A stretch of DNA of 64,000 nt, taken from Selaginella moellendorffii (taxonomy: Eukaryota; Streptophyta; Lycopodiopsida; Selaginellales; Selaginellaceae). A program made the position numbers and the translations under genes. The notes under the pieces are model-generated. The model saw nothing but the letters and a program-made list of their open reading frames with translations, did not search any database and was not told the DNA's origin. Below are positions 1 to 8,967 of the stretch, one piece after another; position 1 is the first letter of the stretch, and the number at the start of each line of letters is the position of its first letter. Location: NCBI RefSeq assembly GCF_000143415.4, contig NW_003314269.1, positions 610,034 through 674,033 of the forward strand, read 5' to 3'.

Positions 1-1087
1 GTGCTGGGCTCCGGCTCTCCTTTTTCCCTGGCCCAAGTAAGCGGCTTACCCACAGTAGTTTCTTTCGTTGCGGAGCCTTTGTTGTGGCGATGGTTGGAAC
101 TGTTGGATTTAGAACCGGAAGATGATTTCGCGTCGTCCTTCCAAGTGATAGAACCCGCAATGGCATTGTTATATGGCTGACCATTGCTGTGCTGCGGCTG
201 ATTGGTTCCTTTCTCCGATTTGAGCTTTGTGACGGAAGCACCATTCGCTCCTGTTTGAAACATCAAAAATCACATCAGAAACAGCACCATAGGCTCACAC
301 TCTGACCTGCTGTTTGGCTGGCGACGTCCGAGGGACTGACATTCATGGGATTTTTCAAAGTTGTGGACCATGCGCTGCCGTGTCCTGCAGCCTTTGCACC
401 ACCTGACGAGTTCATCTCATCCCCAACACGCTTCTTCCACGTTTCCACCAGCTTTCGTGCTTTCTCCTTGATTTCCAGGTTCTTGTGGCTCTTGAGATTG
501 TTGACGGACTTACCAACCTGACACCTGAGAGCCTGCAAATCCACGGGCAGCTTCTCCAGCGCCGACAGTATCGTCAGCAGCAGCTCCTCAACACCCTTGA
601 TCGCCTCTCTCGGACTTTCCCCGTCACCGCTCTTCCCCTTGTAAGCTTCCTGGAGCCACTCGTGAAACAAAGCCACCCCTCCCAGCTGCACAAATCGGTC
701 CAAGTACTCGTGGTTCTCAGTCGCGAGAATGGCTGCTGAAAGGACAGTCCTTTTGTTGGCGCAGTAAGCCGGTTTCTTCGACCCGTCACTTCGGTCCTGC
801 TGCATGGCGGTGACGAGCTTTTCAACACCGGCAACACTTGTAAGGCCATCCTTGTCAATGCCACCAAACTCCTCTACGGTTTGATCGCTCTTGGAGTCAC
901 CATCCTCCAGATTTACGGACCTTTCTCGCTTGTTTGCCTCGTTGGAGCTCTCAATTCTCTCCCTCTTCTTGCTCTTGTTGGGTGTGAGCGAGCCCCCGGC
1001 ATTTTGCGAAGCATCGAGCTTTGGTTGCGAGGGGCTTGAAGTGGACTTTGATGGCGCTCCCCCTCCTTGCACAGTCGCAGTGTGCAT
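1..1087 (-). CDS. TFIIS N-terminal (LW) domain protein, SUO-like, partial
   Basis: Nuclear protein of the plant SUO / TFIIS-helical-bundle family, which acts in chromatin- or RNA-linked regulation (SUO works in miRNA-directed translational repression; family knowledge). The first coding exon runs 1087-307, an intron spans 306-251 (GT donor, AAACAG acceptor), and the next exon continues in frame from 250 off the left edge, so the 3' end is missing. A Lys/Glu/Ser-rich N-terminus precedes a helical bundle at about residues 75-215. That bundle contains FVQLGG, HEWLQEAYKGK, KLPVDLQALR and NLKSHKN, then ARKLVETWKKRV, typical of SUO. Upstream of the ATG the frame is closed by TAG within a probable spliced leader (donor near 1190, acceptor near 1112), so the start is well placed. 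The BAH domain that precedes this region in canonical SUO is not encoded here. Identity of the domain is sure; SUO orthology is likely. Confidence 0.8.
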
Positions 1088-1190
1088 CTCAAAGGGCTTC
1101 TACGCTCTTCTTCCTGTCAAAAGGTTCAAGAGCACGAGACTAAGACTCGGAACAAAGGCCTCTAGATCTTTAGAAATTACTCTTACCTCC

Positions 1191-2350
1191 TAGAAACCGC
1201 TCAAATCATAGCCGACGAATCGAGAAATCTTATCGAACTGGTGCCACATTTTCCTAGCAGCAACGCAGGCAGCCCGGCTCCCCTTTCCAGAAATTTTGAC
1301 CTGGTCTAGCTAGAACCATGGCGATCTAAGCCAAATCCCATGCCGCGACGAGGAGCAACGATTCTAGCGACCTAAGAACTTGCCTCGGACTGATCAAACA
1401 ATCCAAAATTTCCGCCCGCTAGCTCGGCGCCGTGGCTTCGCCCCTCCCAATCGCGCCACCAAGCCTCTCACGCTCACCTCCTGCAAACCCTGGGGATCGC
1501 CATAGCCGCCCCTCCAACAACAAAGAAACCACAGCACAGAGAAACAAATAAGTGAAAGCGATGAATGGAGCGTGCGATGATGCCTGTCATCACGGGTGAA
1601 GGGTGAAGGGGGCGACGGGCAACGCATATTCTGTGAGGGTCCCCACACCTCCCCGCGAACATTCCGTCAGTTGCCGAGGTGGGACCTACGAGCTTGTCGG
1701 AAGGGCCCTTGCACATAAAGGCCGGGGAGCAGGTACCGTCCTCACAGGTTGGTCGGGCTGACGCGGCAGCCGGGCCAGTAAAAAATAAAAATAAAACGCC
1801 AGTGCTGCTGTGCGCTGCGGTGTACCGCTCCAGTTACTGCTGTAACAGTTGTATTGGCAGGGGGTGAAAATGGCCTACCTGTAGCGATGCTGACAGGTGC
1901 TGCCACGCCACTGCCCCCGTCACATCCTCGCCCTCCGATGTGACGCTACTTTCGCTTGTTCGTACAAGTGTACCAGTCCCAGAGTTTGTGGGCCAGTGGC
2001 GGCAGGGGAAGTACTTGGCGTACGGACGCGCCGGCGAGCGACACCAGGTTCGAATCATCCCAAAGGCGCCGTCCCTGTCGGCTAGTTCTCGCTCGCGTTA
2101 GAATCGAACCCAGCACCACATGCGTGGCTTTGTACGGTGCATGTGTACGGCACTTATTTAGGGTTTAGGCGAGGTCTACGATGGAATCGAGGAGCGAATC
2201 TTCTGTTCGTCGCGAGAATGCGTCAAATGCGCGTCCGTAGTAGGGTTTCCGCGCGCTTCTCCGCCTTCTTAGCAGGGCATCGCTCGAGCTTCTCCATCGC
2301 GCGGCGGCGACGGCGGCCAGGTAACGAATTTCGTCGCGCGTGGGAAGGGA
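1191..2350. promoter_or_regulatory. Intergenic region shared by divergent SUO-like and SNAP33 genes
   Basis: No supportable coding sequence. The interval lies between two divergent genes and must hold both promoters and probably the 5' leader of the minus-strand gene. A telo-box-like run TTTAGGGTTTA lies at 2157-2167, about 185 bp before the SNAP33 start; such motifs are common near transcription starts of plant housekeeping genes. I see no clear TATA box. Confidence 0.4.
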
Positions 2351-3828
2351 ATGGTGCAGAGGAGGGCAAGTCGGGGCGGGATGGCGCCATTGTCGGCGAG
2401 AAATCCATTCGATTCCGAGGAGGAGCCATCGCCGCCTCCTGCCAGTGCGCCGTATAGAAATCCTTTCGATGGCGACGAGATTGAGCAGCAGCAGCGGCCC
2501 CGAAAGGTTACGTTTAAATCTAGTGAAAAGTCCAACGAAGAGCCAAGGAAGTCTAAGGAAGAGCCAAAGAGCAACCCTTTTGACGACGAAGGGATGTGGA
2601 ACAAGAGGCACGAGAATTCACGCCGGCCGGCTGCTACTGCTGCTTCTACTGCTTCGCCATCGCCACCCAAGGAGCACGGCGGAAGCGATGGAGCGACGAC
2701 CAAGCACAGTGACGAGGCCAAGCAGAGGCGCAGGGACAGAGTCAAGGAGAAGCTCTCCACCATGTCCGACGACGTGGGTAACTTGGTGAAGCCGCGATCC
2801 AGGAATCTCATGGGAGGCAACAACAACCACAACCGGCAGCTTTTGTTTGAGGAGGATGGATCCACCAGCGCTGTCATCCAGAACGAGCAGAGGAAATTCA
2901 CGCAGGCTCGGATCGAGAGGGGCATCAAAGCTGGCGATTCTCTGGAGGGCGAGAGCGTGCAGGAGCTGGAAGATTACGCCGTTCAAAAGGCCGAGGAGAC
3001 CACGGTTGCCACTTACAAAGCTCTCAAGCTTGCCGAGGAGATCAAGGAGAGCGCTACGAATACGTCGGTGATGCTTCACGAGCAGGGTCACCAGATTACT
3101 CGCACTCACGAAACTGCTGTAGACATCGATCACGCACTTAGCCGGGTCAGTATGACTTCTATCTTGATTTCTCTTAGCCATCAGTCTTGAAATTTTCTTT
3201 GGATTCCAGGGTGAGAAGCTCCTCGGCAGTCTTGGAGGCCTCTTTTCGAAGACCTGGAAGCCAAAGAAGGCTCGCAACATAACGGGACCGATGCTTTCTC
3301 GAGGTAAGAGCTTTATTTCATGGCTGCTACCGTTTGCTAAAATCGCGGATGGAAAATCTACAGGAGATTCGTTCAAGAGAAAAGCCTACGGTATGGAGCA
3401 AAGAGCCGCTTTGGGATTGAACCGGAGTAACTCCAAAGGCAAGACTCGCCACACGGCAGCCGTTGCCGACTCGTCGGGATCTCAAGCTCAGACTCGCATC
3501 ACGGTTTGTTCGTCCTTTGTCGATTTGATGCTCACCTCACCGTTTGCGTTTTTAGAATGAGTTTGCGAAGCAGGACGAAGCGCTGTCGGACTTGAGCAAC
3601 GTTCTTGGCCAGCTCAAAGAGATGACTATAGACATGGGATCGGAGATAGGACGGTGAGTAGCAAACTAGCTTCTATGCTTTCCGAGAGAGGGAGAGAACT
3701 AATGCTCTTTTATCTACTGGATTTGCAGCCAAACCGATGCTCTCGGTCACCTCGAGGACGATGTTGGCGAGCTTGGCAGCCGTGTCAGGGGTGCCAACGA
3801 AAGAGGCCGGAGGCTACTGGGAAGATAA
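2351..3828 (+). CDS. SNAP33: SNAP25-type t-SNARE (SNAP33 family)
   Basis: Qb+Qc SNARE that pairs with syntaxins and VAMPs in membrane fusion at the plasma membrane and cell plate. Exons by splice signals and frame: 2351-3145, 3210-3303, 3364-3503, 3556-3653, 3729-3828. The N-terminus carries repeated NPFD/NPFDD motifs and a basic, Ser-rich linker. The Qb helix lies around residues 195-270 (SVQELEDYAVQKAEET, HEQGHQITRTHETAVDIDHAL), followed by GEKLLGSLGG and TWKPKKA. The C-terminal Qc helix holds LSNVLGQLKEMTIDMGSEI, and the protein ends in RRLLGR. No Cys cluster for palmitoylation is visible, as usual for plant SNAP33. ATG 2351 is the first in frame; the Met ten codons later (2381) is an alternative. 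Introns are 52-75 bp. Confidence 0.93.
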
Positions 3829-3913
3829 GTCGAGAGAAGTACTCGCTAACTCTATGTACATACAAGGATTGATCGAATAATTCACGCGTTACTCTTTGTG
3901 CCAGTCGCCGGGA

Positions 3914-4560
3914 TCATAGTCTAGACGGAAGAATCAATGCAGGATGAGCTCGTTCACCTTTGCTGGATGGAATGGCCAGCGCCTGGAACGACAGTAACTT
4001 ACCGGAGATTTGGAACGAATTTGCGATGACTGTTGCTGTGCATGAACTCCTTGGTTCCAGGGAAGCCGTCAACCACGCTGGAGTTTGGATGCGAGCTCCT
4101 GTCCACTCCACGATCTGCACGTAAACATCAGCTTTTTTTCCTTATTTTTTTTTCCCATGGCAGCGAAAGTGATCTCAAAGTGGATCGTGACTATTCTGTG
4201 GCTCTGTAGTAATCTAGTGGTGGTGTGAATCCCGATTTCTCGTGCTGGAGAGCGTAGTAAGTAATTGATGTGTTCCTCTCCCGTCAAAGCGCTGTCTTTT
4301 GGAGCAATCATTCCTCTCCGGGACGATCCCAGCAAAGTTTTTTGGTGTTTTGATAGGAGAAGAAGAAAATGTGAGAGATAGAATTCTTTTCCAATCCGCT
4401 GGACGGGTCCACGCGATGATCGCTCCCCAATCGTGGCCGACAAGAACAGCCTGATCGAGGAACCAAAAGACATAGGAAAGCCAACGAGGTCGTCAAACAC
4501 AGTTAGTGTTGCCATAGCCGCCAAAGCGGGCCAGCCATGGAGCAGCAACACCACTATCCA
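3914..4560 (-). pseudogene. Decayed epoxide hydrolase copy
   Basis: Degenerate duplicate of the intact gene at 7477-8682. Reading on the minus strand, pieces of every later exon can be matched in order: the HGWPALAA segment near 4550, the SATIG segment near 4430, the KTLLGSSRRGMIAPKD segment near 4310-4340, the EIGIHTTTRLLQSH strand near 4200-4240, and the last exon down to the same SRL stop at about 3914. Large internal deletions remove the nucleophile region and the acid-residue strand, and the frame shifts repeatedly. It cannot encode a hydrolase. The matching order and intron-derived sequence show a genomic duplication and not a retrocopy. Confidence 0.85.
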
Positions 4561-4704
4561 GTGAGTGAAGCATTTGTGGATTAGCTTGCATCAGTTACAC
4601 TATACAATTGATTTCACTTTTCAATAGTACCATTTCCTTTAATCTTTACGATCCTCACCCAAAGTCAGGGTCAAAAGAAGTTGGAGACATGTTCACGATG
4701 TCGC

Positions 4705-4767
4705 CATGCAAGTAATGGGAAATCCACCACCATTTCTTTTGGTGGTGGATTTCCCATTACTTGCATG
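4705..4767. repeat. Perfect inverted repeat, 28-bp arms, 7-nt loop
   Basis: The left arm 4705-4732 is the exact reverse complement of 4740-4767, with loop TTTCTTT between them. Arms contain CATGCAAGTAATGGG at the outer end. There is no ORF or transposon end around it. It could be a small-RNA hairpin, a MITE core or the footprint of a template-switch mutation. Confidence 0.9.
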
Positions 4768-5967
4768 TAAGTGTGTTTGTAGCCAAGAACTCTATCCACA
4801 CAGCTGCCCACCTTTAACACATTGACTGATCTTTCATGCATGTATCTATCTAAAGTAAGATGTAATTTATTTCATAACAAGACAAAAACAATAAAAATTA
4901 TTAATGATTAATATAACTTCAATTCAAATCCAATAAATAATCCAATCAATCACTAATTCTTCCTTTTGCTGAACTTTGTCCAGTGTGTTACAAAAGCTTC
5001 TCCCTCTGCTGGGAACAGTGGAGTGTGGCTAGAAAGAACACTTTGCTCCTCTCACGAGTTCAACTTCCAGATTTTTGCCTAGACCTGTGTCCCACGCAGC
5101 CGCAATAATAAAAGCTCAAGAGCGCCTGGATCCGGGGCTGGGACACACTTCCAATTGTTTTCCTTGAAACTGAACGCCTCACCTCCTCGCTTGTGCTTAC
5201 TGCGCCCAGTGTGTGTTCCACCCCACCACCATGTCCAGCATCTTCTTGATCTTAGAGTCGTACATTGGTTGCAAACTGTGGCAACTAAGGGGTTGTTGAG
5301 GCTCGTCCAGTGGGAGTTTTCCGTCACTAGATTGCTTCTTGATCTTTATGATGCACTGCTGCCTCCTTCTGGGTGGTGACGGATGATTGTAGAGCAAGCC
5401 AGTATGTGCCCTGAATCTTGACGGTTGGAGCGTTCGACTTGTGATGATCTAGCTAATTGCAAGCCTTGATAGATTTTGATAGATAATATTTAGAAGGGTC
5501 AATGGTTCACCTTGCCCACCGGCATAGCATTGCGGGCAATTTAGGCAAACAAAATAATAAGATCTCTTTTTTAAACTCTCTATAAAGATGGACCATTTTG
5601 TGCCACTGGAACAAAATCAATTGTGCCTAACTCTCCACTTTAGACACCCTGCCCTGTGTTTTCCAGATCGCTTGCTCTCTTTAACGAAGACAAAAATTTT
5701 GTCCTGGAACTTCCCTTGTCAACACGCGTGCAACGAGACAATGTAAAAGATCCAGTGTGTTTTGTGTCGTGTGTTCTTGATTGGTTTGCCGAGCACTCGA
5801 GAGGAGAAAAAAGGAGCGAGATTTTTTTTTTTGGGAGGAGCGGAGTTTCAATACTGATCGATCCGAGAGATATATATGATGTTTCGATGCTTCAAGAGAC
5901 ACTCCAAGTTGGCGTTGGAATATCTAGCTACCAAACTTTTGTTAACCTCATTTTGTTTAATATTAAA
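4768..5967. other. Intergenic, no supported gene
   Basis: AT-rich at 4840-4960, mixed composition after that. Several short open frames occur at 5079-5400 and 5656-5980, but none resembles a known protein or shows convincing splice structure. Confidence 0.5.
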
Positions 5968-6963
5968 CTATATTTCAAATAGTTTTTTGGATACATCGCT
6001 CATTTTTTCGATTGGTGATACAATACAACCATTCCTCATGGATATGAACCAAGGATGGCAAAGAACCTCATCCAAAGTGATGCGCTCTTCCGGATCAAAC
6101 GCTAACATCCTGTGCAGAAGATCAATCACTTCGATGGACATATTCGCGAGCTCAATCTCATCGCAGTCCAGGAAATACGTCTCCCTTTTCTCCACCATCT
6201 CTTTCATCACGTCCACAAACGGCGTCGCATCGGCATCGCTGCTCAAATGGCGCAGCTTCCCGAGCAAGGCGTACCGCAGCGTCATGCCCAAGCTCCAAAC
6301 ATCCACTGCCGGTGTGTAGATCCCATCAAACATAACCTCGGGAGCCATGAAACCGGGGGTTCCAACAAAATCCATCTCCCACGGCTTGTGAGCGTCGCAA
6401 GCCAGGCCAAAGTCCGCCAACTTTGCGTCGAGCTCCCGGGTGAGGAGAATGTTGGCGGGCTTGATATCGCAGTGGATGACCCCGTTTCGATGGATCTCCC
6501 GGAGGCCCTTGGCGACCGTAAAGAATATCCTCGCCGTGGTTGGCTCCGCGAACTTCACACCCAGGTCGAGGTTGCAGGCGCACAGTTCCATGACGATGTG
6601 GGTCTTAGGGTTGCCACCTTCGCCGCTTTTTGCATCGTAATGAAGCTCCTTGACCTTTATGACACCGTCGTTCACCCTGTCCCCGGCTTTGAGCATCAGA
6701 AGCGCCTCTTTGGAGCTGCCGCCACTCACGGTCTTGATTGCGAACTCTTGGCCATCGCCCCTCCTCGTAGCCTTGAAAACCACACCGCCTCTTCCACAGC
6801 CCAGGAGAGACCCCAACTCGTAGCGTCGCTCTAAAGCGCTGGGCTTGATCGCGTCTCCACCTTTCCCAAGCGTTTCTACGTCACCTTGATGCACAAGTTT
6901 GCGTCGTTTCTTTTCCCTCTCCATCTCCACAGCTTCAGCCCTGGTCCTCGTTCGGATCCGCAT
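5968..6963 (-). CDS. Ser/Thr protein kinase, non-RD (HCD) type
   Basis: Soluble kinase of 331 residues made almost entirely of a kinase domain. Visible motifs: glycine loop GCGRGGVVF near residue 54, catalytic Lys in FAIKT near 74, MELC hinge, HCDIKPANILL near 163, DFG near 181, GTPGFMAPE near 205, DVWSLG, and HPWF at the end of the domain. A basic N-terminal stretch (REKKRRK) could be a nuclear signal. The catalytic loop reads HCD instead of HRD, so activation-loop phosphorylation control of the RD type is unlikely. I start at ATG 6963, which lies just after a TTTCTTTCAG acceptor-like tract, suggesting an intron in the 5' leader. The open frame continues upstream to 7266, but that extension looks non-coding. 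The specific subfamily is not recognised. Confidence 0.85.
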   Translation of the reverse strand: MRIRTRTRAEAVEMEREKKRRKLVHQGDVETLGKGGDAIKPSALERRYELGSLLGCGRGGVVFKATRRGDGQEFAIKTVSGGSSKEALLMLKAGDRVNDGVIKVKELHYDAKSGEGGNPKTHIVMELCACNLDLGVKFAEPTTARIFFTVAKGLREIHRNGVIHCDIKPANILLTRELDAKLADFGLACDAHKPWEMDFVGTPGFMAPEVMFDGIYTPAVDVWSLGMTLRYALLGKLRHLSSDADATPFVDVMKEMVEKRETYFLDCDEIELANMSIEVIDLLHRMLAFDPEERITLDEVLCHPWFISMRNGCIVSPIEKMSDVSKKLFEI

Positions 6964-7476
6964 TGCCTGAAAGAAAAAAAAAACCCTATGGAAAAAAAAA
7001 TGAGGATCTTTTTTATACACTAAAAGGCTATCACCACCTGAATATAGAAAAACATATCTTTTTAGTGTTCTTCTTGGAAGAGTAGGGTGGCGAAGTCGAA
7101 AGCAACGAGTGGCACCATATTGATTGTAGAACCAGCTTGTAAGAACCTTTGGACGGATCAACCTCGAGATGGATCTTTTCTTCGATCTTCCCACGAGAAG
7201 GGAGTTCGAATGGAGGCCGCAAACCTCCATTTGTTCGTCAATGGATTGCCAACCACAAAATTCCACGGTGTGTCACGCGCACGGCTGCAACCAGCAAACC
7301 AGGCCATGCGAAGAAGGGAGCCCTATTGAGATAGATCCATCGCAGCTTTGCAAGATCGTGAAGCTCCATCGGTAGGCGCTCCATTTTGGCCTAATCTTTA
7401 TACTATGGGAAAAGGTGACGAACATACTCGCTAACTCTGTATAGTTCACGCGTTATTCTTGTGGTACTCGCCTGGA
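6964..7476. other. Intergenic between kinase and epoxide hydrolase
   Basis: Contains the presumed kinase leader and promoter (minus strand) and the 3' flank of the epoxide hydrolase. Short open frames at 7031-7375 have no recognisable similarity. Confidence 0.4.
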
Positions 7477-8682
7477 TCATAGTCTAGACGGAAGGATTGA
7501 CGCGAGAAAGCGCAGGATAAGCTCGTTCACCTCGGCATGCTTTTGCTGCTGGATGAAATGGCCAGCGCCTGGAACGACAGTAACTCCCCAGAGATTTGGA
7601 ACGAACTTGCGGAAGTTGTCGCTGTGAATAAACTCTTTGGTTCCAGGGAAGCCGTAAACCACGTCCTTGTCTCCAGTGATGAAAATCGCTGGAGTTTGGA
7701 TGCGAGCTCCTGTCCATGGAGATGAAAGCCTCCACGATCTGCACGTAAACAACAGCTCTTCTTTTTTTCCACGACGCGAAAGAGATCTTCGTGACTTACA
7801 AGTCCGTGGCTCTGTAGTAATTTAGTGGTGGTGTGAATCCCGATTTCTCGAACTGGAGAGCGTAGTACTCGATGTCTTCCTCGGTTAACCACGGTGGTAG
7901 CTTATCCGGGACTCTGAAAATGTCAAAGAGTTCCTTGTCTTTTGGAGCTACCATTCCTCTCCCGGATGATCCCAGCAAAGTTTTGAGCACTGCCTTGGTT
8001 CCATGACGAGCAAAATCAGCCTCGGCCCTACCAGGTTCCTGGAATTCTTGTCACTGTTTTGATCGGAGAAGAAGGAAACAGATACCTGGAAGCGGCAGTA
8101 GTAGAATCCTTCTCCAATCAGCTTCTCAAAGCGCTGGACGGGACTTATGTGTGGATTTCTCGGCGAGAAAGGAACGCTGAGAGCCACGATCCCCTTGACC
8201 CTCTCCGGCCTTAGCATGCAAAAGTTCCACGCGATGATCGCGCCCCAATCGTGGCCGACGAGAACAACCTACCAAAAAAAATTTCGCTGGAACACATCCC
8301 ACAGGAAAACCAAAACCCTGCTTCTCCACGGTACCTGGTCTTGCTTGAGGAAATCCAAGAGGCCAACGAGGTCGCCCACGACGTCAAACACAGTGTAGTG
8401 TTGGATTCCAAGCGGCGCATCGGATTGGCCATAGCCTCGCAGGTCGGGAGCGATGGCACGGTAGCCCGCGGCTGCCAAGGCGGGCATTTGGTAGCGCCAC
8501 GAGTACCAAATCTCGGGGAAGCCATGGAGCAGCAGCACCGCTGGCCCTGATTTTTGTCACAGCCGCAGGATCGAATCGATAAATGTTGATCAAAGAAAAT
8601 TGAAGCTACCTGATCCTAGCTGCGCGACATGGATCCCGATACCATTCGTCTCCACCACGCTGTGCTCGATGGCTTCGGCCAT
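7477..8682 (-). CDS. Soluble epoxide hydrolase (alpha/beta hydrolase), probably peroxisomal
   Basis: Adds water to epoxides, typically of fatty acids, giving diols. Exons from splice sites: 8682-8610, 8546-8335, 8268-8086, 8038-7800, 7738-7477. Motifs: oxyanion-hole HGFPEIW, nucleophile Asp in VGHDWGA, cap-domain tyrosine in the EDIEYYALQF segment, FITGDKDVVYG strand with the acid residue, and GAGHFIQQ with the catalytic His. The protein starts MAEAIEHSVVETNGI and ends in SRL, a type-1 peroxisomal targeting tripeptide. All elements of an active enzyme are present. It is the parent-type copy of the pseudogene at 3914-4560. Introns are 46-66 bp. Confidence 0.93.
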
Positions 8683-8967
8683 AGCTAGAGAAAATAATAA
8701 AAAACTTAGGGCTACTTGGCATTTTGTGAAAACGATTATGTTAAATCATACTTCCGTACGAATAAGGTTGCTGCATTAAAGTGGAACATGAATACTAACC
8801 AGGAAATTGCTAATATGTACATCAGAATTTTTTTTCTCATGGTTACGAAGCATCCTGAAAATGTGGTAGTATACAAATTATATTTAACTTACATATATAA
8901 ATATCGAACGCCAGATCATCCATGGTATTAGTAGCATGAGATTTCACTGATTTAGCTGTTGTTCCTC

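Noticed and set aside
2040-2125. GGTTCGAATC and GGGTTCGATTC motifs suggesting tRNA genes
   Set aside because: Flanking bases do not form T-stems or a cloverleaf.
3914-4560. Reading the hydrolase fragment as a functional short gene
   Set aside because: Lacks the nucleophile and acid strands and changes frame several times.
5079-5400. Overlapping frames on both strands
   Set aside because: No similarity, no splice structure and mutually overlapping; treated as non-coding.
6964-7266. N-terminal extension of the kinase frame
   Set aside because: Crosses a T-rich tract ending in CAG just before ATG 6963, and has no kinase-related sequence; more likely intron and leader.
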